Part shown: positions 1 to 6,739 of the stretch, in pieces
Numbering within the stretch: the first letter of the stretch is position 1
Layout: the number at the start of each line of letters is the position of its first letter
NCBI GenBank assembly: GCA_028873275.1
Contig: JAGWLJ010000046.1
Location: 1 to 8,598 of the forward strand
Reading direction: 5' to 3'
Length of the DNA stretch: 8,598 nucleotides
From: Pseudomonadota bacterium
GTDB lineage: Bacteria > Pseudomonadota > Alphaproteobacteria > Rickettsiales > SXRF01
Program-made: the position numbers and the translations under genes
The notes under the pieces: model-generated
Database searches by the model: none
What the model saw: the letters and a program-made list of their open reading frames with translations, nothing else
What the model was told of the DNA's origin: nothing

Positions 1-125
1 CACAGCGCTTCAGATAGAAAATCGGGCGCTTTTGCCTCCGGCAGGACGGCATCGACGTCCGTATGCCCGATATAGCAGCCGGGAACATGTCTGAGCGGTG
101 CGTGGCGTATCCAGGTTACCTGCAT
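1..125 (-). CDS. cobC: Alpha-ribazole phosphatase (histidine phosphatase family), N-terminal fragment
   Basis: Only the first 41 codons are in the window; the gene continues past the left edge. The protein begins MQVTWIRHAPLRHVPG and continues CYIGHTDVD. This is the N-terminal beta strand and RH motif of the histidine phosphatase (phosphoglycerate mutase-like) superfamily, in which the His of RH is the phosphorylated catalytic residue. The spacing from RH to a GxxxGxTD-like loop is that of CobC-type phosphatases, which remove the 5'-phosphate from alpha-ribazole phosphate or adenosylcobalamin phosphate at the end of B12 assembly. The ATG lies within the last codons of the upstream cobD, a 10-base overlap that suggests co-transcription and translational coupling. 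The B12 context favours CobC over other family members. The symbol follows Salmonella usage; in Pseudomonas denitrificans, CobC names the decarboxylase next door. Confidence 0.75.
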   Translation of the reverse strand, partial: MQVTWIRHAPLRHVPGCYIGHTDVDAVLPEAKAPDFLSEAL

Positions 126-1138
126 AAGGCCGTGCGCAGACGTTCGATCCGCGATTGCATCGGCAGCCCGAAGCGGAGCCAGTTTGGCTGCGTGGCGAAC
201 CGGCGTATCAGGATGCCGCGTGAAGCAAGATAATCATGCCAACGCTCCGCTTCCGGCGTTTCTATCAGCGTAAACAGCGGCGTGTGGCCAATCACGGTGA
301 AATATTGCGCTAGGATATTCCGCCAGGCCGCCGACTCTTCCGCCAGTTTGCGGCGTGTGCTGTCTATCCACGCCGTATCTTTCAGCATCTGCGGCAGGAT
401 ATGGCAGGCAATGGTGGAAATGGGCCAGGGGCCGAGCGCGATGCGCAGCCATGGCATCCATTCAGCAGGCGCGGCGGCGCCGCTGATGCGCAGCCCTGCC
501 ACGCCGAAGAATTTTCCGCAGGAGCGCAGCACGGCGATATTCGGCCGCTTTGTCACATAAGCAGCCATGCTGAGCTGCGGCAGAAGATCGGTGAAGGATT
601 CATCTATAATTAGCCAACCGTTTCGCGCAGCAAGGCTCTCCGCCATGGCTAGCAGCCGCTGCGGTTGTACCTGCCTGCCGTCCGGATTGTTGGGGTTGGC
701 AAGAATTACCACGTCGCCTTCCACAGCTTCTATCGTTGCGGGAATAATCTCATGTCCGGCGTCCTCCCATACCCGCGCATGCTCCGCATACGTGGGGGAG
801 ACGATGACAATGCGCGACCTGCCATGCTCTTTTAGCCGCAGGCATGCCAGCGCGAAGATCAGCGGCTGCATACCCGGAGCCAGCACGATTTCATTGACGT
901 TGTAATATTGCGCTGCCGCCCGCTGCGCTTCCGCCATAGCAATGACATCTGGTAGCTGGTGCGTCCATTCTTCCTTCAGCGACAGCGGGTAGGGGTAGGG
1001 ATTGATGCCGGTGGAAAGATCGATCAGCGGACGTGGCGCATCCGGATAGCGCTGCGTCAGCCCTGACAGATTGCCGCCATGTTGCTCCGGCAGCATATCT
1101 GCATTAATCTCGGCATGCATGATGGAACGCTTTGCCAT
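116..1138 (-). CDS. cobD: Threonine-phosphate decarboxylase (PLP-dependent, class I/II aminotransferase fold)
   Basis: This is a cytosolic PLP enzyme that decarboxylates L-threonine O-3-phosphate to (R)-1-amino-2-propanol phosphate, the linker of the B12 nucleotide loop. The 340-residue protein carries HGGN at residues 20-23 and the family signature IDLSTGINPYPYP at 39-51. It also has NPNNPDGR at 148-155, DES around the PLP-pyridine-binding Asp179, SCGKFFGVAGLR with the presumed Schiff-base Lys209, and LRFGLP near the C-terminus. The length is normal and no key residue is missing. The chosen ATG has a weak purine-rich GGCGGA upstream. Internal ATG codons at residues 7 and 15 (base 1096) would also leave the HGGN motif intact. 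The start overlaps that of cbiB on the other strand, and the 3' end overlaps cobC. In P. denitrificans nomenclature this protein is CobC. Confidence 0.93.
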   Translation of the reverse strand: MAKRSIMHAEINADMLPEQHGGNLSGLTQRYPDAPRPLIDLSTGINPYPYPLSLKEEWTHQLPDVIAMAEAQRAAAQYYNVNEIVLAPGMQPLIFALACLRLKEHGRSRIVIVSPTYAEHARVWEDAGHEIIPATIEAVEGDVVILANPNNPDGRQVQPQRLLAMAESLAARNGWLIIDESFTDLLPQLSMAAYVTKRPNIAVLRSCGKFFGVAGLRISGAAAPAEWMPWLRIALGPWPISTIACHILPQMLKDTAWIDSTRRKLAEESAAWRNILAQYFTVIGHTPLFTLIETPEAERWHDYLASRGILIRRFATQPNWLRFGLPMQSRIERLRTALCR

Positions 1139-2042
1139 GGTTTTTTCCGCCTGCCTGCTGGAGGCTGCCTTCGGTTATCCGGAATGGCTTTATCGGGTTA
1201 TCAAGCATCCGGTGGTATGGATGGGAACAGGCATAGCCTTTTTCGAGCGGTACTTCAACCGGCCGTCGTTTTCCCGCCGACCGGCTGGTATTTGCGCCAT
1301 GGCACTACTGCTGGCGCTGGTGACGGCAGCAAGCCTCATCCTCCGGCATGGCGGAATACTTCTGGAAACCTTTGCCATGGCCGCGCTCATGGCGCAGCGC
1401 AGCCTGTATACGCATGTGCATGACGTATACGATGCGCTTAAGCAGGGCGATCTGGAAGATGGCCGTCGCAAGCTCAGCCGTATCGTTGGCCGCGATACGG
1501 AAGCGTTGGATAAGGCGGGCGTCTGCCGCGCGGCTATCGAAAGCCTGGCGGAGAGCTTCAGCGACGGCGTCATAGCCCCACTCTTCTGGGGGCTGCTTTT
1601 GGGCCTGCCGGGCATTGCCTGCTATAAAGCCATCAATACCGCCGACAGCATGATCGGTCATAAGAATGCGCGTTACCGGCAATTCGGCTGGGCGGCGGCG
1701 CGGCTGGACGATGCGGCGAATTTTATTCCTGCCCGGCTGAGCGGCCTGTTGCTGGTTATCGCATCGCGTTCGCCGGACGCCTGGAGAGTGATGCGACGCG
1801 ACGCCCGCAATCATGCCTCGCCCAATGCCGGCTGGCCGGAGGCAGCCATGGCCGGCGCGCTCCGGCTTCAGTTCGGTGGTACACGGTACTATGAGGGAGT
1901 GGAAATCGCTGCGCCTCTTATTGGTGAGGGCACAGGCAATGCCACGCCGGCGCATCTGCAGCGCGCCCTGCGGCTTTATCTTATCGCCTGCTTTATGCCT
2001 CTTCTGGCACTGGCGCTGCTATGGACAGCAGCCGGTCAATAG
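1122..2042 (+). CDS. cbiB: Adenosylcobinamide-phosphate synthase (integral membrane)
   Basis: CbiB joins adenosylcobyric acid to aminopropanol phosphate (or aminopropanol) and sits in the inner membrane. The N-terminus has the family pattern FGYPEWLYRVIKHPVVWMG, followed by a hydrophobic span (AGICAMALLLALVTAASLI). Next comes the most conserved block, GRDTEALDKAGVCRAAIES followed by LAESFSDGVIAPLFW, then KAINTADSMIGHKN, FGWAAARLDDAANFIPARL and HASPNAGWPEAAMAGAL. A last hydrophobic helix ends the protein. The block usually reads AEN; here it reads AES, a minor deviation. The start is uncertain: ATGs at 1119, 1122 and 1137 are all possible, and 1137 (with GGAA upstream) also fits the family length. 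The frame is open back to 1071, but that part reads across cobD and does not resemble CbiB. This is the only cob gene here on the plus strand. It overlaps cobD head to head and cobQ tail to tail by 50 bases. Confidence 0.92.
   Translation: MERFAMVFSACLLEAAFGYPEWLYRVIKHPVVWMGTGIAFFERYFNRPSFSRRPAGICAMALLLALVTAASLILRHGGILLETFAMAALMAQRSLYTHVHDVYDALKQGDLEDGRRKLSRIVGRDTEALDKAGVCRAAIESLAESFSDGVIAPLFWGLLLGLPGIACYKAINTADSMIGHKNARYRQFGWAAARLDDAANFIPARLSGLLLVIASRSPDAWRVMRRDARNHASPNAGWPEAAMAGALRLQFGGTRYYEGVEIAAPLIGEGTGNATPAHLQRALRLYLIACFMPLLALALLWTAAGQ
1135..1140. other. Palindrome CCATGG holding candidate start codons on both strands
   Basis: The hexamer contains ATG on the plus strand (1137-1139, one of the possible cbiB starts) and ATG on the minus strand (1138-1136, the upstream-most cobD start). 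If both are used, the two divergent start codons share two base pairs and no untranslated DNA separates the genes. A few bases to the left, ATGs at 1119-1121 (plus) and 1120-1118 (minus) repeat the same arrangement. Which pair is used cannot be decided by reading alone. Confidence 0.5.
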
Positions 2043-3459
2043 ATACTGACTGTTCAAGCACATCCGCCCAGCCATCGAGAATTTGCCACAGGTGCTGGGT
2101 ATAGCGATAGGAAGATGGCGCTGCGCCCAGCCGCGCGAGCACATGCTGCCGGAAATGGTCGTTGGCAAAGATCCCATGCACATACGTGCCCCAGATGCGA
2201 TCGTCCTCCGAGCGCGCTCCTTCAGGCGCTCTGTCCTGGAACAGCGGGCGCGACATCGCTTCGCCCTCGCTGACGCCGAGATGGATTTCATATCCTGTCA
2301 CCGGTGCGCCCGTATCCATCTCTCCCTGCCAGTGTGCCACGGTCTTTTTTGCAGAGAAAGTGGTGGCGATATCGAGCAGCCCCAATCCTTCCGCACGGCC
2401 TGCGTTTCCTTCGAGGCCGTGTGGATCGGACAGGCTCTTTCCCAGCATCTGGAAGCCGCCGCATATTCCCAGTATATGTCCGCCGCGACGGTGATGCGCC
2501 CGCAGGTCGATGTCCCATCCCTGTGCCTTGAGGAATGCCAGGCTTTCCATGGTACATTTGCTCCCGGGAAGGATAACTAGCCTTGCGTCGGCGGGCAGCG
2601 CGTCGCCTTCTCGGCACCAGGTGAGGCGCACCCCCGGCTCGCTGGCCAGCGGGTCGAAATCGTCGAAATTGGCGATATGCGGATAGGCAAGCACGGCGAC
2701 ATGCACCGGCGCGTCGCGCTGTTCCTGCCGTGCCAGTGCCAGCGAATCCTCCTGCGGCAGCTGCATGAGCGGCGCGTGATGCGGAATAAGTCCCAGAGCC
2801 GGCCAGCCGGTGCGTGTTTCGATTGCGGCTGTACCGTCCACGAATAGCTGCGCATCGCCGCGGAATTTATTGATAAGGAACCCCTGGATCATTCGCTGGT
2901 CTGCCTCCGGCAGCACGGCATGGGTTCCCACCAGGCTGGCGATGACGCCGCCCCGGTCGATATCGCCGATCAGAATGACTGGGCACTGCGCCGCCCGGGC
3001 GAATCCCATATTGGCGATGTCATGACGCCGCAGGTTGATTTCAGCGGCGCTGCCGGCACCCTCCACTAGCACGATATCCGCCTGTTCGGCCAGTCGGCGA
3101 TAGCTTTCAAGCGCAACGGGCAGCAGCGAAACGCGATAAGATTGGTATTCCGAAGCGCTGAGCGTAGCAGCGACTTTGCCACGTACGATGACCTGGCTCA
3201 TGCGGTCCGATTGCGGCTTGAGCAGCACGGGGTTCATATGCACGGAAGGCTCAGCGCCTGCCGCCACAGCCTGCAGCCATTGCGCCCGGCCGATTTCTCC
3301 GCCATCGGCGGCGACCGCCGCGTTATTCGACATATTTTGCGCCTTGAACGGCATCACACGCAATCCGCGCCGCGTCATCAGGCGGCAGAGCCCGGCCATG
3401 ACCAGTGATTTTCCGACATCGGAGCCAGTGCCCTGAAACATCAGGCTGCGGGTGATCAT
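1993..3459 (-). CDS. cobQ: Cobyric acid synthase (glutamine-dependent b,d,e,g amidase)
   Basis: CobQ performs four ATP- and glutamine-dependent amidations on adenosylcobyrinic acid a,c-diamide to give adenosylcobyric acid. The 488-residue protein has a normal length and both expected domains. The N-terminal DTBS/CobQ ATPase domain has GTGSDVGKS at 10-18, PFKAQNMSNN at 37-46, VEGAGSAAEINLR at 132-144 and GDIDRGGVIASL at 165-176. The C-terminal class I glutamine amidotransferase domain has LPGSKCTMESL at 297-307, GICGGFQMLG with the nucleophile Cys333, and WGTYVHGIF with catalytic His428. The start is supported by the short family N-terminus and by a TGATG junction where its ATG overlaps the cobO stop by one base, indicating translational coupling. 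It is the last gene of the cobP-cobO-cobQ operon, and its final 50 bases are antisense to the end of cbiB. Confidence 0.97.
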   Translation of the reverse strand: MITRSLMFQGTGSDVGKSLVMAGLCRLMTRRGLRVMPFKAQNMSNNAAVAADGGEIGRAQWLQAVAAGAEPSVHMNPVLLKPQSDRMSQVIVRGKVAATLSASEYQSYRVSLLPVALESYRRLAEQADIVLVEGAGSAAEINLRRHDIANMGFARAAQCPVILIGDIDRGGVIASLVGTHAVLPEADQRMIQGFLINKFRGDAQLFVDGTAAIETRTGWPALGLIPHHAPLMQLPQEDSLALARQEQRDAPVHVAVLAYPHIANFDDFDPLASEPGVRLTWCREGDALPADARLVILPGSKCTMESLAFLKAQGWDIDLRAHHRRGGHILGICGGFQMLGKSLSDPHGLEGNAGRAEGLGLLDIATTFSAKKTVAHWQGEMDTGAPVTGYEIHLGVSEGEAMSRPLFQDRAPEGARSEDDRIWGTYVHGIFANDHFRQHVLARLGAAPSSYRYTQHLWQILDGWADVLEQSVSIDRLLSIAAPVPEEA

Positions 3460-4064
3460 CAGTATTCAATCCCCTTCTGCGCCTTGATGCCCTGCTCGCG
3501 GAATGGATGCTTGACGAGGGTCATCTCCGTCACCAGGTCGGCAGCATCGGCCAGCGCTGGCGGGGCGTTGCGCCCGGTGACGATGACATGTTGCGTGCGT
3601 TTTTTCAGTACTGCTACGATTTCCTCCACCGGCAGGTAATCGTAGCGCAGCACGATGTTCAGCTCGTCCAGCACAACGAGGTGATAAGAATCGTCGGCCA
3701 GCAGCGCGAGCGCCTTGTCCCATGCCGCGCGTGCCGCCTGCATGTCGCGGGCGCGGTCCTGCGTCTCCCAGGTAAAGCCTTCGCCGGCAACGATATAGGT
3801 AACAAGATCGTCGAAGCGCTCCAGCGCTTTCTGCTCTCCTGTGGACCAGCCGCCCTTGATGAACTGCACGATACCCACCTTGTATCCATGCCCAAGCGAG
3901 CGCAATACTGTGCCGAACGCCGCCGTCGATTTGCCTTTGCCGGTGCCGGTATAAACCATCAGCAGGGGCTTGGTTTTGTCGGCTTCGCGCACCAGCTTGT
4001 CCTGGAACGCCTTGCGCTTGACCATCTTCTCCTTGTGGCGGCGGTTTTTTTCTTGTTCGTCCAT
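3459..4064 (-). CDS. cobO: Cob(I)yrinic acid a,c-diamide adenosyltransferase (CobO/BtuR type)
   Basis: CobO transfers the 5'-deoxyadenosyl group of ATP to the cobalt of the corrinoid, either in synthesis or in salvage. The 201-residue protein has the charged N-terminal helix typical of the family (MDEQEKNRRHKEKM). It then has the P-loop GTGKGKST at 40-47, QFIKGGWSTGE at 67-77, GFTWETQD at 96-103, LDELN at 132-136, VTGRNAP at 162-168, DLVTEM at 176-181 and the C-terminal GIKAQKGIEY. The frame stays open upstream to 4163, but that extension is arginine/serine-rich and lies over cobP. The ATG at 4064 is preferred because AAAGGA stands 5 bases in front of it and because the remaining protein has the family length. 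It starts two bases after the cobP stop, and its stop overlaps the cobQ start. Confidence 0.96.
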   Translation of the reverse strand: MDEQEKNRRHKEKMVKRKAFQDKLVREADKTKPLLMVYTGTGKGKSTAAFGTVLRSLGHGYKVGIVQFIKGGWSTGEQKALERFDDLVTYIVAGEGFTWETQDRARDMQAARAAWDKALALLADDSYHLVVLDELNIVLRYDYLPVEEIVAVLKKRTQHVIVTGRNAPPALADAADLVTEMTLVKHPFREQGIKAQKGIEY

Positions 4065-4066
4065 GG

Positions 4067-4573
4067 TTATCCTTTGATGACGGTCGGAATGCCTGCCGCT
4101 ATCCATACTACGCGGTCGGCCGCTGCCGCCACCCGCTGATGCAGAACGCCGGCATGATCGCAAAATTGCCGCGCCAGCGCATTATCCGGCATGACGCCAA
4201 ATCCTGTTTCATTCGATACCAGGATCACCTGTGCCCTTGCGGAGGTCAGCGCGGTTAGCAGGTGGTTAGTGTGCTGCGCCACATCCAGCCCGCAATGCAG
4301 AAGGTTGGACAGCCACAGCGTCAGGCAGTCGATGAGGATGCAGGCATCGCCATGCTGTCCGATGATAGTATCGATATGAATCGGTTCTTCGATAGTCTGC
4401 CACGCGTCGCCACGGCGTTGCCGGTGTGCGGCGATGCGATCGCCCATTTCCGCATCCAGCGCTTCGGCGGTGGCGACGTACAGTTTTCGCAGGCCGCTCT
4501 GCTCGGCCAGCCGTTCTGCATAAGCGCTTTTTCCTGAGCGCATGCCGCCGAGGATGAAGGTAGTCCGGATCAT
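4067..4573 (-). CDS. cobP: Bifunctional adenosylcobinamide kinase / adenosylcobinamide-phosphate guanylyltransferase
   Basis: This enzyme (CobU in Salmonella) phosphorylates adenosylcobinamide and transfers GMP to give AdoCbi-GDP, the activated form used by cobalamin synthase. The 168-residue protein has the P-loop GGMRSGKS at 9-16 and YVATAEALDAEM at 32-43. AHRQRRGDAW follows, with His50 at the position that is guanylylated in the family. TIEEP at 60-64, the DCLTLWLSN segment at 82-90 and SNETGFGVMPDN at 120-131 complete the pattern. All functional motifs are intact. I chose the ATG at 4573, which places MIRTTFILGG directly before the P-loop as in homologues; a TTG at 4591 would add six residues. 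No clear Shine-Dalgarno precedes either. It is the first gene of the minus-strand operon and diverges from the receptor gene. Confidence 0.95.
   Translation of the reverse strand: MIRTTFILGGMRSGKSAYAERLAEQSGLRKLYVATAEALDAEMGDRIAAHRQRRGDAWQTIEEPIHIDTIIGQHGDACILIDCLTLWLSNLLHCGLDVAQHTNHLLTALTSARAQVILVSNETGFGVMPDNALARQFCDHAGVLHQRVAAAADRVVWIAAGIPTVIKG
4070..4075 (-). promoter_or_regulatory. Ribosome binding site of cobO
   Basis: AAAGGA on the minus strand lies 5 bases before the cobO ATG and overlaps the last codons of cobP. It decides the cobO start at 4064 against the longer open frame, and it ties cobO translation to that of cobP. Confidence 0.7.
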
Positions 4574-4581
4574 GAAGTTTT

Positions 4582-4611
4582 TTGCTGCCAAATGGGTATA
4601 AAGGTTATATA
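4582..4611 (+). promoter_or_regulatory. Candidate sigma70-like promoter for the receptor gene
   Basis: In the 66-base AT-rich spacer between cobP and the receptor gene, TTGCTG (4582-4587) stands 17-18 bases before TTATATA (4605-4611). Transcription would begin near 4618, giving a leader of about 20 bases. The match is partial, and alphaproteobacterial promoters often deviate from the consensus, so this is a suggestion only. The cobP operon must be transcribed from the same spacer in the other direction. I found no convincing minus-strand element; a TATACC on that strand (4600-4595) is the best -10 candidate. Confidence 0.3.
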
Positions 4612-4629
4612 AGTCTAGTCATAAAGAAC

Positions 4630-4635
4630 AGGGAA
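4630..4635 (+). promoter_or_regulatory. Ribosome binding site of the receptor gene
   Basis: AGGGAA ends 4 bases before the ATG at 4640. It supports this start for the receptor, which places the first membrane segment near the N-terminus. Confidence 0.6.
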
Positions 4636-4639
4636 TGCC

Positions 4640-6739
4640 ATGTCCAGCGAACCGCAAGCCACGCCCCGTATCTATGCGATCAGCGCACTGGTGGCGGCCA
4701 TCGTGCTGGGCGGCATGCGACTGGTGGCGCACTTTACTTCTGCCGAGCTTGGCCGTGACCTGGATACCTGGCAGGAAAAGCTGAATCTGATCGCCGAGAG
4801 CCGCGCCTCCGATGTCGACCGCTGGGTGGAAGGCCAGTTCAGCGAGCTGCGCAGCCTTGCTGACAACCCGTCGCTGCAGATGTACATGACCGAGCTGCAG
4901 ATGCAGCCGGACGGCCGGGGAGGGGATTCGGCGCAGAAGGTTTATCTGCGCAACCTGGTGCTGTTTACCGCTGCGCGCGCCGGCTTTGGCGCCGGCAATG
5001 CCGCCGCCTCCATCCCGGCCAATGTGCAGCCGGAAAGCAAGAGCGGGCTGGCCGTTATTAATGCCAAGCGCGAGATCGCCGTCTCCACGCTGATCGAGCC
5101 GGGCATGCGCGATATTATGATGGAGCAGGCCGCCCAGGCGCCGGCCGGCCATGAAAAGCTGATCGACCTGCGCAAGGACAAGGACGGCACGCCGTATATC
5201 GGTTTTGTCGTGCCCGTCTATTCGATTCAGGGCGAGCATAACGCCGCGTCGCAGATCGGCGGCATCATCGGTGTCAAGACGGTTGATGACAACCTGTTCA
5301 AGTTGCTTAAGCATCCGGGCACGACCGAGCATTCTCTTGAAATCCTTCTGGCGCGCCGCGGGGGCAATACTATCGATTATCTCTCGCCGCTGATGGATGG
5401 CACGGCGGCGCTGACCAAGCAGATCCCCTTCGATCCCGCGAAATCCGCCGAAGCGCAGCTGATGCAGACGACGGGGAATTTCACCAGTGAGAAGCCGGAC
5501 TATCGCGGCAATACCGTGCTGGCCACCTCGCGCGCCATTGCCGGTACGCCGTGGACGCTGATCGTCAAGATCGATCGCCAGGAGGCGCTGGCCGCCAGCG
5601 AGCAGTACCGCAATGGCATGGTGGCGCTGTTCTTCCTCAGCATCGCGGTGATCGTGTTGATCCTCATCGCCATCTGGTGGTACGCGCATTCCAAGCGCTC
5701 GATGATGCTGTCGCATCACTTCCGCAAGCTGGCGGCCCAGACGGCGGCGCAGGAGCGCATGCTGCGGCTCGTGTCCGATCACCAGCCGGAAGCCGTCTAT
5801 ATTATCGATGTGAATTACACCTACCGCTTTGCTAACCAGCAGGCTGCGAGCGCTGCCGGCATGTCGCCGGAAAGTGTGGTCGGCAAGACGCTGGTTGACC
5901 AGCAGGGCGCTGCGCTGGCGGAGAAGATAGAGAAGCAGTGCGCCGAAGCGTTGCAGCACGGTCAGGTCATTTACGAAACGCACGCCGTATATAAGGAAGG
6001 GGAGGAGCATGTTATCCGCAGCGCCTACGTGCCGTTGGCGCATATTCCGCTTGCGGCGCTGCCCAAGCCGACGCCGGGCGTGCTGATCGTCGAACAGGAC
6101 ATCAGCGACGCCGTGCACGAGCGCGAGCGCCGGCTGGCGACGCTACGCCAGCTGGTGGACATGCTGCTCAGGCTGGTCGACCGGCGCGATCCGTTCGCCG
6201 CCAACCATTCGCAGCTGGTCGCCGGGCTGGCACAGGAAACTGCTGCCGCCATGCAGCTGAGCCCCGTCCTCGTGGAAACGGCGCGTATCGCCGGCAGCCT
6301 GATGAATGTCGGAAAAATCGTCGTGCCGCCCGAGCTGCTTACCAAGACCGATCCGCTGTCCCCCGAGGAGAAACGCAATATTCACGATTCGATGAATGCC
6401 GCCGCCGAGCTGATCGAGAACATCCAGTTCGACGGTCCGGTGGTCGAGACGTTGCGCCAGTGGCAGGAGAAATGGGATGGCACCGGTCCGCTGGCGCTCA
6501 GCGACGACGCCATTCTCATCACAGCCCGCGTCATCGCGGCGGCCAACGCCTTCGTCGGCATGATCAGCCCGCGCTCCTGGCGCACCGCCATGTCCATCGA
6601 GGACGCCACCCGCTTCATGCTCGACCAGTCCGACAAGGCGTTCGACCGGCGCGTCGTCGTGGCGCTGATCAATTATATTGAGAATCAAAGCGGCCGCGCC
6701 TGGGTCCGGCACGTGCTCGAGCACAACCAGGCGGCCTAA
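4640..6739 (+). CDS. Membrane receptor: periplasmic dCache-like sensor, PAS domain and degenerate HD-GYP domain
   Basis: The 699-residue protein has TM helix 1 at about 12-32 and a periplasmic region of about 295 residues. The latter shows dCache-type features: DVDRWVEGQFSELRSLADNP, a PYIGFVVPVYS strand near 185-195, and RGNTVLATSRAIAGTPWTLI before the second TM helix at 327-348. A PAS domain follows (about 374-490, with ANQQAASAAGMSPESVVGK). The C-terminal 499-685 aligns by eye with HD-GYP phosphodiesterase domains: DPFAANHSQLV, then LTKTDPLSPEE, KWDGTGP and SPRSWRTAMS. The metal ligands seem replaced: HD of LHDIGK is Met555-Asn556, HH before E-x-W-D-G is Trp608-Gln609, and the Asp of VAD is Asn636. 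The Tyr of GYP is missing. It is therefore probably not an active c-di-GMP phosphodiesterase; it may bind a ligand or a partner. The signal sensed is unknown. No gene name is recognised. Confidence 0.85.
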   Translation: MSSEPQATPRIYAISALVAAIVLGGMRLVAHFTSAELGRDLDTWQEKLNLIAESRASDVDRWVEGQFSELRSLADNPSLQMYMTELQMQPDGRGGDSAQKVYLRNLVLFTAARAGFGAGNAAASIPANVQPESKSGLAVINAKREIAVSTLIEPGMRDIMMEQAAQAPAGHEKLIDLRKDKDGTPYIGFVVPVYSIQGEHNAASQIGGIIGVKTVDDNLFKLLKHPGTTEHSLEILLARRGGNTIDYLSPLMDGTAALTKQIPFDPAKSAEAQLMQTTGNFTSEKPDYRGNTVLATSRAIAGTPWTLIVKIDRQEALAASEQYRNGMVALFFLSIAVIVLILIAIWWYAHSKRSMMLSHHFRKLAAQTAAQERMLRLVSDHQPEAVYIIDVNYTYRFANQQAASAAGMSPESVVGKTLVDQQGAALAEKIEKQCAEALQHGQVIYETHAVYKEGEEHVIRSAYVPLAHIPLAALPKPTPGVLIVEQDISDAVHERERRLATLRQLVDMLLRLVDRRDPFAANHSQLVAGLAQETAAAMQLSPVLVETARIAGSLMNVGKIVVPPELLTKTDPLSPEEKRNIHDSMNAAAELIENIQFDGPVVETLRQWQEKWDGTGPLALSDDAILITARVIAAANAFVGMISPRSWRTAMSIEDATRFMLDQSDKAFDRRVVVALINYIENQSGRAWVRHVLEHNQAA

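Noticed and set aside
1071..1118. A longer CbiB start inside cobD
   Set aside because: The added residues (MPPCCSGSISALISA) do not resemble CbiB N-termini and are the antisense of the conserved cobD HGGN region.
4065..4163. A 33-residue N-terminal extension of CobO
   Set aside because: The extension is low-complexity Arg/Ser, lies over the cobP coding sequence, and is absent from the family. A good Shine-Dalgarno precedes the ATG at 4064.
4574..4639. A cobalamin riboswitch upstream of cobP
   Set aside because: The spacer is far too short and I see no B12-box core; the flanking DNA is coding.
4619..6118. A long open frame (about 500 codons) on the minus strand opposite the receptor gene
   Set aside because: It mirrors the receptor frame, its product is rich in Arg, His, Gln and Gly without a recognisable domain, and it has no ribosome binding site. 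The plus-strand protein has clear membrane helices and domains. Such shadows are expected in GC-rich coding DNA.
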